The translations under genes were made by a program, and so were the position numbers. DNA of 64,000 nucleotides from Phenylobacterium sp. J426 (GTDB lineage Bacteria; Pseudomonadota; Alphaproteobacteria; Caulobacterales; Caulobacteraceae), in assembly GCF_024699945.1 (NCBI RefSeq), contig NZ_JAJOMY010000001.1, forward strand, positions 2,542,001 to 2,606,000, read 5' to 3'. The notes under the pieces were generated by a model. It saw only the letters and a program-made list of their open reading frames with translations, was not told the origin of the DNA and did no database searches. This document shows positions 1-9,637 of this stretch, one piece after another (the first letter of the stretch is position 1; each line of letters opens with the position of its first letter).

Positions 1-2208
1 TTCGAAGCGGCGTTCTGCGCGGCGCTGATGCTGAGGATGATGGGCGGCCGGGTGGACCCCAGCCAGCCGCGGCACCTGGTCGTCAGCCTGGCGGCCGCCT
101 CGCTCGCGGCGCTGACCGCGGCGTTCCTGGCCTCGGCGTTCCTGGGCCTGACGGACAACTCCGACTTCCTGCTGAACCTGGCCATGTGGGCGGTCGCCGA
201 CGGCTTGGGCCTGGTGATCCTGACGCCCTGCATCCAGGTGCTGATCGACCGGCGACGCTACCTGGCCGAGCGACCCGTGAAGCCCGCGGGCATGCTGGCG
301 CTGCTGGGCGTGGCGGCGACGTCTGTGGTGGTGTTCAGCCAGGACTGGCCGCTGATCTTCCTGGCCCCGCCGGCGATCCTGCTGGCCTGCCTGGCTCTGG
401 AGCTGTTCGGCGCGGCGGTGGCGACCCTGGTCGTCAGCGCCGTGGCGGTGAGCTTCACCTTCCGCGACCTGGGCCCGCTGGCGCAGCCGCAGGCCGGTTG
501 GACCGCGCGGCTGCTGGTGCTGCAGCTTTTCCTGCTGGTGAATTCCGGCATGGCGTTCCAGCTCGCCGCCGTGCTGCGCAACCGCCGGCGCATGCGGGAG
601 GAGCTGGAGTTCGCCCGCGCCGAGGCCGAGGCCCAGGCGGCCGAGGCCCTGGAGGCCAAGGCCCAGTACCGCCAGCTGGCAGAGCGGGTGAGCGACATCA
701 TGACCCGCGCCGATGTCTCGGGCGGCATCACCTATCTGTCGCCGAGCGTCGAAGCGATGACGGGATACAGGCCCGAAGAGATCGTCGGCGCCAATGTGTT
801 CGAGCAGGTGCACCCCGAAGACCGCGGCGAGTTCGCCCAGGCGCACCTGGACATGCTGAGCCGCCGGCGCGCTCCGGGAACGCCGATCCGCTACCGGGTG
901 CGCCGCAAGGACGGCAGCTGGCTGTGGGTCGAGGGCAACCCCTCGCTGGTCCGCGACGAGAACGGCAAGCCGCTCGAATTCGTCGACGTCTCGCGCGACA
1001 TCACCGAACGCGTGGAGCTGGAGCTCCGCCTGGCGCAGGCGCTCGACGAGGCCGAGCGGGCGGCCCGGGTGAAGTCGGAGTTCCTGGCCAACATGAGCCA
1101 CGAGATCCGGACGCCGCTGACCGCGATCATGGGCTTCGCCTCGATCCTGGATGAGATGGAGCTGGACCCGCCGGCCGGCCGCTATGCGCGCAAGGTGACC
1201 AGCGCGAGCCGCACCCTGCTGGCGATCGTCAACGACGTCCTGGACTTCTCGAAGCTCGAGGCCGGCCTGCTGGAGATCAAGCCGCGGCCCACCGACCCGG
1301 CCGAGTGCGCCGCCGACGTGCTGGAGCTGTTCGGGCCGCAGGCCGAGGCCAAGGGGCTGCGCGTGGAGCTGTCGACCGGCGCCCGCGGCCTGGCGATGGT
1401 CGACCCCGACCGGCTGCGGCAGGTGCTGATGAACCTGGCGGGCAATGCGGTGAAGTTCACCCAGGCCGGGTCGGTGCGGGTGACGGTGGCGTGGGACGCC
1501 GAGGAACGCCGCCTGCGCTGCGGCGTCGCCGACACGGGCCCGGGCCTGGACGAGACGGCGCGGGCCAAGCTGTTCCAGCGGTTCAGCCAAGTGGACGGCT
1601 CCACGGCGCGCGCGCACGGCGGGACGGGTTTGGGCCTGGCCATCTCCAAGGGCCTCGTCGAGGCCATGGGCGGGACGATCGGCGTCGAGAGCCAGGCCGG
1701 CGAGGGCTCGCTGTTCTGGTTCGAGATCCCGGCGCCGGCCGCCCAGGCGTCGGACGCCGCGCCGGAGGAGCCGCCGCAGCCCCTGGCCCTGACCGGGGTG
1801 CGGGTGCTGGCGGCGGACGACAATCCCCAGAACCTGGAGATCCTGCGCTCGATCCTGACGCCGCTGGGCGTGGACCTGACCGAGGCGGGCAGCGGCGCGC
1901 AGGCGGTGGAGATCGCCAAGCTGTCGGCCTTCGACCTGGTGCTGATGGACCTGCGGATGCCGGAGGTGGACGGATGGGCGGCCGCCGGGGCGATCCGCGA
2001 GGGCGGCGGCCCCAACCGGGACACGCCGATTCTGGCGTTCTCGGCCGATGTGGCCCCCGACCGGCGCGAGGCCATGGGCGTCTTCCAGGACCTGGTGCGC
2101 AAGCCGATCGAGCCGCTGGAGCTGGTCCGGGCGATCCTGACCTGGTCGGCGCCGCGCGTCGCGGCCGACACCGTGGAGCCCACGCGCGGCGACGCCAGCG
2201 CGGCTTGA
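1..2208 (+). CDS. Hybrid sensor histidine kinase, MASE1-PAS-HisKA-HATPase-REC (5' partial)
   Basis: The reading frame is open from base 1, so the true start probably lies upstream; the first in-window ATG is at 28. Counting from it, residues 1-190 are hydrophobic membrane segments of MASE1 type, about 210-330 form a PAS domain, the HisKA box SHEIRTPL puts the phospho-accepting histidine near residue 358, a HATPase_c domain follows to about 575 (GTGLGLAIS), and a C-terminal receiver has its acceptor aspartate in VLMDLRMPE. The expected role is an inner-membrane hybrid kinase relaying to an unlinked phosphotransfer protein. Its ligand is unknown. A second kinase follows downstream on the same strand, so the two may share a transcript. 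Confidence 0.93.
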   Translation, partial: FEAAFCAALMLRMMGGRVDPSQPRHLVVSLAAASLAALTAAFLASAFLGLTDNSDFLLNLAMWAVADGLGLVILTPCIQVLIDRRRYLAERPVKPAGMLALLGVAATSVVVFSQDWPLIFLAPPAILLACLALELFGAAVATLVVSAVAVSFTFRDLGPLAQPQAGWTARLLVLQLFLLVNSGMAFQLAAVLRNRRRMREELEFARAEAEAQAAEALEAKAQYRQLAERVSDIMTRADVSGGITYLSPSVEAMTGYRPEEIVGANVFEQVHPEDRGEFAQAHLDMLSRRRAPGTPIRYRVRRKDGSWLWVEGNPSLVRDENGKPLEFVDVSRDITERVELELRLAQALDEAERAARVKSEFLANMSHEIRTPLTAIMGFASILDEMELDPPAGRYARKVTSASRTLLAIVNDVLDFSKLEAGLLEIKPRPTDPAECAADVLELFGPQAEAKGLRVELSTGARGLAMVDPDRLRQVLMNLAGNAVKFTQAGSVRVTVAWDAEERRLRCGVADTGPGLDETARAKLFQRFSQVDGSTARAHGGTGLGLAISKGLVEAMGGTIGVESQAGEGSLFWFEIPAPAAQASDAAPEEPPQPLALTGVRVLAADDNPQNLEILRSILTPLGVDLTEAGSGAQAVEIAKLSAFDLVLMDLRMPEVDGWAAAGAIREGGGPNRDTPILAFSADVAPDRREAMGVFQDLVRKPIEPLELVRAILTWSAPRVAADTVEPTRGDASAA

Positions 2209-2322
2209 CCGCCCGCACGGCAGACGCGAACAGTGCTCGCCTCCGCGGGACCTCGCCGTGCTCCGAATACTGAGTCATACCGACCTGCTCGCGCGCGCAG
2301 GGGAGGGGGCCCCCGCCGGCTC

Positions 2323-4032
2323 GTGCAGGTGAGCGTCGCACTGGTGGCCACCGCGCTCGCACTGGTCACGCGGGCGCTTATCGAAATCCTCGTGCCGGGC
2401 GTGGTCCCCTTCGCGCTGCTGTTCCCGGCCATGCTCGGCGCGGCCCTGCTCGCGGGGTGGGCGTCCGGCGCGATCACCCTGGTGCTGGGTGGGCTGCTGA
2501 CGTGGTGGCTGGTGCGCCAGACCGAGGGCATGCTGGTGGCCGGCGCGCCGGAGACGGTGGTCAGCCTGGCGCTCTATGTGGTGGCCGGCGGAACCGTGGT
2601 GGCGCTGGCCGAGGCCTATCGGACGGTGGCGGGGACGCTGGCGCGGGAGCGCAGGGCGTTGCTCGAGAGCGAGGCGCGGCTGGACCTCGCGACGCGGGCC
2701 GCCGGTCTCGGCGTCTGGGACTGGGACCTGCGGACCAACGCCATGATCTGTTCCGAGGAGGCGAAGCTCATCCTGGGCTTGCCCGCGGACGAACCCGTGA
2801 CGCGGGCGCAGATCGTCTCAGCCACTCACCGGGCGGACCGGGACCACACCTGGGCGCAGGTGCGGCGGGCGCTGGATCCCGCGATCCGCGACCTCAGCCC
2901 GTATGAGTACCGCATCGTGCGCCGAAACGACGGGCGCACCCGCTGGGTCTGGGCCATCGGCGAGCCGGTGTTCGAGACCGTTGACGGCCGCCAGACGGCC
3001 GTGCGCTACGTCGGCACGATCCAGGACATCACCGACCGCAAGCTCGCCGAAGACGCCGTGCGAGCTTCGGAGCAGCGGCTGCGGCTGGCGCTGGAGGCGG
3101 GGCGGATGGCGGTGTGGCGGATGGAGGTCGGCGCGGGGCTGATCCCGACGCCCGAGCTGAACCGCCTGCTGGGGTTCGCGCCGGACGCGCGGCCGAGCGT
3201 GGAGGAGATCCTGGACGGCTATCTGCCCGGCGAGCAGGACCGCGTGCGCGGCGTCATGGAGGCGGCGCTGGCGCGCGGCGAACGCTTCTTCGAGGTCGAG
3301 TACCGCCACCGCCGCCAGGACGGGGCGGTGCTGTGGCTGCTGAACCGGTCCGAACTGACTCTGGATGCGCAGGGGCGGCCGGTGAGCGCGCTCGGCGTGG
3401 TGATGGACATCACCGACCGCAAGGCCGACGAGGAGCGGCTGAAGCTGCTGGCCCGCGAGGTCGACCATCGCGCCAACAACCTGATGACGGTCGTGCAGGG
3501 GACGGTGTCGCTGTCGCAGGCCGACACGCCCGAGGCGCTGAAGGACGTGATCGTCGGTCGCGTCGCGGCTCTGGCCCGGGCCCATCAGCTTCTGTCGGAG
3601 ACCCGCTGGGAGGGCGCGGACCTGCGACGGCTGGTCGAGGAGGAGCTGCTGGCTTTCAGCCTGGGCGCCGCCACGCGCGTGACGATCCGTGGCGAGGACC
3701 TGGCGCTGCCGCCGGCGGCGGCGCAGTCGCTGGCCATGGCGCTGCACGAACTGGCCACCAACGCCGCCAAGTATGGCGCCCTGAGCCGGCCCGAGGGACG
3801 GGTGGAGGTGGCCTGGGCCGGCGGCGGTCGCGCGCCCCTGCTGCTGACCTGGACCGAGACGGGCGGCCCCAGGGTTTCGCCGCCGCGCAGGCGGGGCCTG
3901 GGCACGGCGATCCTCGAGCGCGCGCTGGGCGGCGCGCTGGGCGGGCGCTCACGGCTGGAGTGGCGACCGCAGGGCCTGGTCTGCGAGCTGGAGCTTCCGG
4001 CCACGGCGGCGGCTCAAGACAAGGTGAACTGA
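2323..4032 (+). CDS. HWE-family sensor histidine kinase with two PAS domains
   Basis: An N-terminal hydrophobic region of about four membrane segments resembles DUF4118. Two PAS domains follow, each ending in the PAC-like signature DITDRK. The kinase core carries the HWE-type H box REVDHRANN (His codon at 3466) and a shortened ATPase domain with HELATNAAKYGAL, as in kinases that feed general stress or light and redox signalling in alphaproteobacteria. No receiver domain is attached and no cognate regulator is adjacent. The start is uncertain: GTG at 2323 begins just before the first membrane segment, while the frame extends upstream to a GTG at 2233. No convincing ribosome site separates the two. 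Confidence 0.9.
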   Translation: MQVSVALVATALALVTRALIEILVPGVVPFALLFPAMLGAALLAGWASGAITLVLGGLLTWWLVRQTEGMLVAGAPETVVSLALYVVAGGTVVALAEAYRTVAGTLARERRALLESEARLDLATRAAGLGVWDWDLRTNAMICSEEAKLILGLPADEPVTRAQIVSATHRADRDHTWAQVRRALDPAIRDLSPYEYRIVRRNDGRTRWVWAIGEPVFETVDGRQTAVRYVGTIQDITDRKLAEDAVRASEQRLRLALEAGRMAVWRMEVGAGLIPTPELNRLLGFAPDARPSVEEILDGYLPGEQDRVRGVMEAALARGERFFEVEYRHRRQDGAVLWLLNRSELTLDAQGRPVSALGVVMDITDRKADEERLKLLAREVDHRANNLMTVVQGTVSLSQADTPEALKDVIVGRVAALARAHQLLSETRWEGADLRRLVEEELLAFSLGAATRVTIRGEDLALPPAAAQSLAMALHELATNAAKYGALSRPEGRVEVAWAGGGRAPLLLTWTETGGPRVSPPRRRGLGTAILERALGGALGGRSRLEWRPQGLVCELELPATAAAQDKVN

Positions 4033-4080
4033 GGCCCGAGCATCATTTGCTGTTGTCAAGCTGGCCGGAGTGGCGTTGGG

Positions 4081-4096
4081 TGTGATCTGCGTCACA
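4081..4096. promoter_or_regulatory. Perfect CRP-type palindrome
   Basis: TGTGATCTGCGTCACA is a perfect inverted repeat matching the CRP-family consensus TGTGA-N6-TCACA. It ends 16 bases before the ATG of the small membrane protein gene at 4113, so a bound regulator would overlap the core promoter or early leader. Which CRP/FNR-family protein binds it cannot be told from the window. Confidence 0.6.
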
Positions 4097-4112
4097 AGGC
4101 CGCAAATTCGAC

Positions 4113-4397
4113 ATGATCAGCCTCACCCCGTCCCTCCAAGTCGCCGCCGTCATCGCGGCCGTCGGTTGGCCCCTGGCCGCCGGGCTGGGCCTGGTGATGT
4201 GGTCGAAGATGCGCTCGGGCGAACGCCAGCGCCGCATGGCGGCGCTGCAGGGCGACCTCCGCGGCCTGTATCAGGGCGTCGCGGCCCAGCCGACGCCCGA
4301 CCGGCTGATCATGGTGATGGACGCCCTGGAAGAGGGCGAGGCGCTGCAGCCGCGAAACGCGCCCGCGCCCGCCAAGAAGCCGATCGGCGCGGGCTGA
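4113..4397 (+). CDS. Small single-span membrane protein, unknown function
   Basis: This 94-residue protein has one N-terminal hydrophobic segment (about residues 8-30), then a charged cytoplasmic-type tail rich in Arg, Glu and Gln that ends in a Pro/Ala/Lys stretch. I recognise no family. The gene stands alone between the HWE kinase and a converging small gene. Directly upstream is a perfect CRP-type palindrome, which makes it a plausible member of a CRP/FNR-family regulon. Codon use is strongly GC3-biased, as expected for a real gene here. Confidence 0.7.
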   Translation: MISLTPSLQVAAVIAAVGWPLAAGLGLVMWSKMRSGERQRRMAALQGDLRGLYQGVAAQPTPDRLIMVMDALEEGEALQPRNAPAPAKKPIGAG

Positions 4398-4418
4398 GCG
4401 GAAGCGTCGGGCCCGTGG

Positions 4419-4574
4419 TCAGGCGCGCTTGCGCTTGAGGAAGACCTGGACGGCGAGCACGATCAGGCAGACGACGAGCAGGAAGCCGGCGATGGCCCGA
4501 GCCGCATCGACCAGGAAGCCGACGACGGCGAGGCCGACGATGGCGGCGAGAAGGATGGCGATCCACTTACCCAT
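4419..4574 (-). CDS. 51-aa hydrophobic membrane peptide
   Basis: The frame begins with ATG at 4574 and encodes MGKWIAILLAAIVG followed by two hydrophobic stretches separated by a short charged VDAARA turn, ending in the basic tail KRKRA. It looks like a two-span small membrane protein of unknown function. It is shorter than a usual gene-calling cutoff, but the composition is distinctly coding and membrane-like. It converges on the 4113 gene, with 21 bases between the stops. Confidence 0.6.
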   Translation of the reverse strand: MGKWIAILLAAIVGLAVVGFLVDAARAIAGFLLVVCLIVLAVQVFLKRKRA

Positions 4575-4715
4575 GCGTAGGAAATGGTCCACCGGAAAGA
4601 CCGTTCCGGTCAAGCTTCGGGTGGCGTACGTCTGCGGTCTTGAAATCGCCATGCAGGCGGCTTTCCAATGCCAGCGCGGAGCTTCGTGTGCTTCGCGACG
4701 TACAGGGCGGCAGGC

Positions 4716-5084
4716 ATGACTGAAACGCTCAGACGGGCGCTGACCCATCGCATCGCGACCCTGGCCGCCGCGACCGCGGCGCTGGTGATGGGCGTCCTGC
4801 TGGCGATATCCTGGAGCTCGTGGACGGCCGAACGAAGCGCCCTGGAGCGCCGGATCTCCGAGCTGACGCAGCAGGCCGACCGGTCGCAGTCCCTGTGGAA
4901 GGCGCAGCTGGCCGCCTGCCATGCCGCCGCCGATCCCGACAAGCGGCTGACCGAGGCGGCCTACGAGGCGCCGGCCGATACGCGTGCGGCGGCGCGCCGC
5001 CTGCTGACCGAGCGACCGGAGGGGATCGACGTGTGCGCCCGCATGGAGAGCGCCGACCAGGCGGTTCTGTCGACGCTGCAATGA
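4716..5084 (+). CDS. Membrane-anchored coiled-coil small protein
   Basis: The product is 122 residues: a basic N-terminus, one membrane span (about residues 13-33), then a charged, helical, heptad-like stretch (SALERRISELTQQ) and an Ala/Arg-rich C-terminal half with two cysteines. The frame extends to an ATG at 4668, but ATG 4716 places the membrane segment properly near the N-terminus. Its stop overlaps the start of the next gene (ATGA), so the pair is translationally coupled. The layout resembles an inner-membrane spanin followed by an outer-membrane lipoprotein, but no lysis gene is nearby and function is unknown. Confidence 0.7.
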   Translation: MTETLRRALTHRIATLAAATAALVMGVLLAISWSSWTAERSALERRISELTQQADRSQSLWKAQLAACHAAADPDKRLTEAAYEAPADTRAAARRLLTERPEGIDVCARMESADQAVLSTLQ

Positions 5085-5437
5085 CGCACACCCGAGGGAC
5101 GGCCATCCTGCTGCTGGGCCTGGCGGCGACCGCGCTCGCCGGCTGCGAGACGTTGCGCGGCGGCCGCAAGCCGCCGCCGGAACCGCCGCCCGTCGTCGCC
5201 GAGCCCGCGCCCCTACCGGCCGCCGCGCCGCCGCCCCCAGTTCTGCGGCCCCCGCCGGCTCCCGCGCGCAGCTGCGTTCCGAGGACGCTGCCGGGCCCGC
5301 CGCGCTATCCCGACAGCGACGCCGCCCTGCGCAATGCGCCCGGCGCCGCCGACCGCTACCAGCTGATGGCCGCTGGCCGTCTGATGCGCCAGAAGCGCCT
5401 CGAGGAGCTGGAGCGGGTGATCGCCGGCTGCCGCTAG
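5081..5437 (+). CDS. Proline-rich small lipoprotein
   Basis: The product has 118 residues with a lipoprotein signal (TALAGC, lipidated Cys near residue 25), then a Pro-rich linker (PPPEPPPVV, then APPPPVLRPPPAP) and a short globular tail with two cysteines (SCVPRTLPG and the C-terminal GCR). It starts at ATG 5081, inside the stop of the preceding membrane-anchored protein. The envelope placement is clear but the function is not. A leftward terminator lies just beyond its stop and serves the converging TonB receptor gene. Confidence 0.75.
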   Translation: MTHTRGTAILLLGLAATALAGCETLRGGRKPPPEPPPVVAEPAPLPAAAPPPPVLRPPPAPARSCVPRTLPGPPRYPDSDAALRNAPGAADRYQLMAAGRLMRQKRLEELERVIAGCR

Positions 5438-5464
5438 CCACCACGACATCGCCGCAAAGGAAAA

Positions 5465-5488
5465 CGCCCCGGCCGTGAGGCCGGGGCG
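5465..5488 (-). terminator. Rho-independent terminator of the TonB receptor gene
   Basis: A 10-bp perfect GC stem (CGCCCCGGCC / GGCCGGGGCG) encloses a GTGA loop. Read leftward it is followed by a T run (AAAA at 5461-5464 on the plus strand). It lies 27 bases past the stop of the TonB receptor gene. Confidence 0.8.
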
Positions 5489-5514
5489 CTGAAGGTTCGG
5501 ACCGCGTCCAGGAC

Positions 5515-8101
5515 CTAGAAGCGGTACTGCAGCTCCACGCCGTAGGTGCGCGGCGGCACGTACGAGATGGTGCGGTTGACGAAGAGGTTGTTCGGGTTCG
5601 AGTTCGGGCCGGTCGTCGGACGGCTGCCGTCGGCCCCCGCGATGCCGTCCTGCTTGAAGATGTTCTTCACGAAGCCGATGACCGTGTAGCGGCCATCGAT
5701 GTCGTTCCAGAGCAGGCGGGCGTCGGTCTGGTTCCAGGCCTTACCCTCGTTGTAGTAGCGGTTGAAGATCGAATAGTAGGTGTCGTCCTTCCACACGTGG
5801 GTCACCGACGCCGACAGGTTCCCCGCGTCGAGCTCCCAGGTGTAGTTGACGTTCACCGTGAAGCGGTGCGGCGTCGACGACGGCAGCTTCTGGCCCTTCA
5901 GGTCCTGATTGAGCGGCGTGGTGTTCGGCGCGCCGGTGGCGGTGGTCGGCGCGAGCGCCGCCGCCGTGTTCCCGGAGAGCACCGCGCCGGGAGCCTGGCC
6001 TCGAGGATCTTCCGGATCCTGGAAGCAGCAGGCCTCCCGCAGCTCGGCGTCGAGGTAGGAGTAGTTGGCCAGGATCTGCAGGTTGTCGATCGGCTGCCAG
6101 ATGGTCTCCAGCTCGAAGCCGATGATCCGCGCCTTCGGCATGTTGAAGAAGCGGGTCACGTTCAGGTCGGTGACCGGATCGCGGCCGGTGATCGGGATCT
6201 GGATGTCCTGATAGTCGTAGTAGTAGGCCGACGCGTTGGCCTGGAAGGTGCCGCCGAAGGTCCGCTTGTAGCCGACCTCATAGGCGTCGATCGTCTCTTC
6301 CTCGGTGGTCACGTTCGGGGTGAGGGTCGTCGTCCCCGAGTTGAAACCGCCCGCCTTGTAGCCCCGGGTGTACTTCGCATAGGCCAGGGTGTCGGTGTCC
6401 GGCTGCCAATCGATGCCGAGGGTGCCGGTGACGCCGCTCCAGTTGTTCTTCAGGCCGCGATGACGCAGGCCAGTCGTGGGATCGGTGTGGGCGGGCAGGT
6501 AGACGGACGGATCCGAGCTGGTGCCAGGCGCCGCGGCATCGGTGATATCCACCGGACGACCGGTCAGTCGGGTGATCGGGCAGCTCGCCGTATAGAGGCA
6601 GAACAGCCGGGCGCTCTCGTACGACCGCTTCCTGTCGTAGGTGTAGCGCAGGCCGGCGGTGACCTTCAGCTCGTCGGTCAACTGGTAGTCGGCCTGGCCG
6701 AAGACCGCGTAGGACTCGCTGACGTTGGACGAGCTGCCGTAAGCGTAGCGCCGTTCCGGGTTGCCGACCATGGATGCGCCCGACTGGTTGGTCGGCCGCT
6801 CGAACCGGGGATCATCCGGGAAGCGCGCATCCGAGAGCGTGTAGTTCGACCCCTCGCGGAACTGGTAGAGGCCGAGGATCATCTGGAGCGGACCGTCCCA
6901 GGTGGAGGCGAAGTTCAGCTCGTTCGAGAACCACCAGACCTCTTCCTGGTACTGGTTGTGCTGCCGGGGATAATAGAGGTAGCCGCCGGCCGGCGCCGGG
7001 ACCGGGGCCCCTTGTGCCGCGTACGGGAGCAGGAACGGCGCCTGCCGCGACGTGCCGTCGAGGTCGGTCTGCAGCCGGTAGTCGTAGTAGGTGTAGCCGC
7101 CGACGTACTTCACGTCGAAGTTGTCGAGATGCAACGTCGCATGCAGCGCGTACATGTTGCTCTCGAGGTTGATGTAGTTGCCGTCGTCGGTGTTGAAGCA
7201 CCGCTGGCAGAGGTTGCCGGGCAGGTTGGTGTCCGGCAGCCCGAAGTTGGCGGCGTTGGGGGGTCAGCGCGGCGCGCGAACCGATGGTCGTGATGTCGCG
7301 CAGGCCATACTGCGCCGTCGTGCGGCCGCCGGGCCCGCGGCCCAGGTTGTGCCACTCGACCGTCTCGCCCTTCAACCACCACTCGAACTGGCCGTCGGCG
7401 AGTTCGCCCTGCAGCTGGCCCTCGACCTGCCACTGGTCGCCGACGCCGCCTTCGTCACGGCCGTTCGGGTTGAGGTTCTTGAAGTAGGCGTCGCCCTGGG
7501 AGCTGTAGGAGCCGGCGAGGCGGCCCTGGATGTTGCCCACCAGCGGGCCGGAGATGGCCGCTTCCGTGGCCCAGGTGTCGTAGTTGCCGATGCTGCCGCG
7601 CACCTCGGCGAAGAACTCGTCCGTCGGGCGCTTGGAGATGATGTTCATCGCGCCGCCAATGGAATTGCGGCCGTAGAGGGTGCCCTGCGGGCCCCGCAGC
7701 ACTTCCGTGCGGTCGATGAACAGCGTCGACTTGGCGAACTGCGTCACCGACGAGGTGTAGACGCCGTCCGCATACATCGCCACGCCGCCCTCGGAGGAGC
7801 GGTTGTTGGTGAAGCGGCCGATGCCCCGCATGTTGATGCGGTCGTTGTTGGTCGAGTAGGCCAGGCCCGGCGTGAAGTTCGTCAGGTCCTGCACCGAGTT
7901 GATGCCGACCAGTTCGCGACGCTCGTCGGTGTAGGCCGAGACGGCCACCGGCACGTCCTGCAGGGACTGTTCCCGCTTTTCGGCGGTGACCACCAGTTCC
8001 TGGATCTGGTTGCCCGGTTCGGCCTGGGCGAAGGCCTGCCCCGCAAGGGCCGTCGTGGACGCGAAGACGCACGACAGCAGTAGAGTCTTTCTGGAATTCA
8101 T
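5515..8101 (-). CDS. TonB-dependent outer-membrane receptor (apparent +1 frameshift)
   Basis: The gene starts at ATG 8101 with a signal peptide ending near GQAFAQA, then a TonB-box-like region (QELVVTAEKREQ), a plug domain (RGPQGTLYGRNSIGG) and a beta-barrel ending in the typical aromatic C-terminus LQYRF. The frame breaks at a run of six G at 7258-7263. Removing one base joins the N-terminal frame (to RAALTP) to the C-terminal frame (NAANFGLPDTN) and gives about 861 residues, a normal length. The same +1 pattern recurs across the window, so a sequencing insertion is more likely than gene loss. Substrate is unknown: siderophore, sugar and other organic ligands are all possible for this family. 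Confidence 0.92.
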
Positions 8102-8391
8102 GGACGTTCCCCCAAGCCGGTTATCGACTGCGCCTTTGCAGCGCTTAGATTCGAAAATCGAGCATGGCGCACGCCACGTCAATGGGGCTTCGCCGCAACC
8201 TGGGCGGAAAGACGGCGGAGCGTGCTCCTCAGGCCATCGACGCATCCCAGAAGTTGAAGAGGCGGTACGGCGCAGCCGCGCCGCGATCCCGCCGCAACCG
8301 TGAACCCCTCCTGACCGTTCGGCTCATCGCCCCGTTCAGCCGCCGCCCTGCAGGCTGGCCGGCTGTCTGAAACAGGCGAAGGACCGAGGAG

Positions 8392-9636
8392 ATGATCGCA
8401 TTGCGCTCGAAGACCCGGGGCCGGATGGCCCTGCTGGCCGCGGCGGGCGCGCTCGCGCTGGGGGCGGCGGGCTGCCGCGAGGACGACCGGGCCGCCCGCA
8501 TCGCGGTGCCCGACCCGACGCCGGCGGCGCTGCTGCCGGAGCCGATGGCGCTGCCGTACGCCGAGGCCGCGCCCATCGCCTGGACGGCGCCGGACGCCGG
8601 CTATCGCTTCGCGGAACGCGCCTACGGTCTGGAACAGGCGTTCTACGACGCGCCGCCGGACTACGCCTTCGACTACGGCGGCGTCGAACCCTGGGTCTGG
8701 GAGACCGCCGACAACTGGTCGATGTACGCCGAGCCCTGGGAGGCAGGATACCGCTATTACTATTATGAGCCCGGCGCGGCCTACCCCTACTTCGTGCGCG
8801 ACGGGCTGTACGGCTACGGCTTCGATCCGAGCGGCGCTCTGATCACGCTGATCGGGGCCGACGGCCGCTACCTGCCGGCTGCGCGCTTCGCCGACGTCGC
8901 GCCCCTGGCGGGCCGCTACTATGTGCACGGGCGGGATCTGCGGAACGCCGCGGCGCAGGGTCGACGGGCCCGGGTGCAGGAGGCCGCCTGGATCCAAAGG
9001 GCGCCGCAAGTGCGCCGGGCGTCCGAGCCGTGGCTGCAGGCGGCGCGCAGCGACGCCGACTGGCGGGGCTGGCGTGAGAAGGCGGGCAAGCGCGAGCTGA
9101 AGCGCTTCGAACAGGAGGCGCGCCGACGCGAGCGGGACGCTGAGAGCTGGCGGCGCGACGCGCGCCGCATCGCCGCCCAGCAGGCCGCAGCCGCGCCGGC
9201 CGTCCAGCCCGATCCGCGCATGAACCTGCCCGAGGTGCAGGCGCGCCGCGACATGGCGCTGGCGCAGCGCGAGCAGCTGCGGGCGCAGCGCGACCAGGCC
9301 AAGCAACAGGCCAAGCAACAGGCCAACCAACAGGCCGGCGAGCGCGGGCGCCAGCAGGCGCAGGCGGAGCGGCAGTTCGCCGAGCGACAGGCGTCCGAAC
9401 AGCGGCAGGCGGCCCGCCAGCAGGCCGAGGCCCAGCGGCAGGCCGCGCGGCAGCAGGCCCGCGCCGCCGAGGACCATGCCCGTCAGGCGGCGGCCCAGGC
9501 CCAGAACCAAGCCCGGGGGCAGGGGCCCGTCAAGGGCGGCGGCCAGCCCGACCGCGGCCCGAAGGCCGAGCGCGGCGGCGACAAGGCCGGCGGCGGCGAC
9601 AGGGGCGGCGGCAAGGGCGCCGGCAAGAAGGACTGA
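8392..9636 (+). CDS. Large Gln/Ala-rich coiled-coil lipoprotein
   Basis: The product is 414 residues. A signal ending in LGAAGC suggests lipidation near residue 28. Residues about 40-190 are Tyr/Trp-rich and probably globular (YRYYYYEPG). From about 220 the chain becomes a long charged helix dominated by Gln, Ala, Arg and Glu, and the last 50 residues are Gly/Lys-rich and disordered. An envelope-spanning or cell-wall-associated role would fit the architecture, but I recognise no family. Three 12-base direct repeats at 9299-9334 encode part of the Gln-rich section. The upstream gap of 290 bases is shared with the divergent TonB receptor and shows no clear motif. Confidence 0.8.
   Translation: MIALRSKTRGRMALLAAAGALALGAAGCREDDRAARIAVPDPTPAALLPEPMALPYAEAAPIAWTAPDAGYRFAERAYGLEQAFYDAPPDYAFDYGGVEPWVWETADNWSMYAEPWEAGYRYYYYEPGAAYPYFVRDGLYGYGFDPSGALITLIGADGRYLPAARFADVAPLAGRYYVHGRDLRNAAAQGRRARVQEAAWIQRAPQVRRASEPWLQAARSDADWRGWREKAGKRELKRFEQEARRRERDAESWRRDARRIAAQQAAAAPAVQPDPRMNLPEVQARRDMALAQREQLRAQRDQAKQQAKQQANQQAGERGRQQAQAERQFAERQASEQRQAARQQAEAQRQAARQQARAAEDHARQAAAQAQNQARGQGPVKGGGQPDRGPKAERGGDKAGGGDRGGGKGAGKKD
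9299..9334 (+). repeat. Three tandem 12-base repeats in the coiled-coil lipoprotein gene
   Basis: CCAAGCAACAGG occurs twice in tandem, followed by a one-base variant, CCAACCAACAGG. The unit is in frame and adds four residues of the Gln-rich helix per copy, so it is a likely site of length variation by slippage. Confidence 0.75.
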
Positions 9637-9637
9637 T

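Noticed and set aside
5797..8083. Long plus-strand frames across the TonB receptor gene
   Set aside because: The translations are Arg/Val/Gly-rich shadow sequence; the minus strand shows the TonB-box, plug and barrel end.
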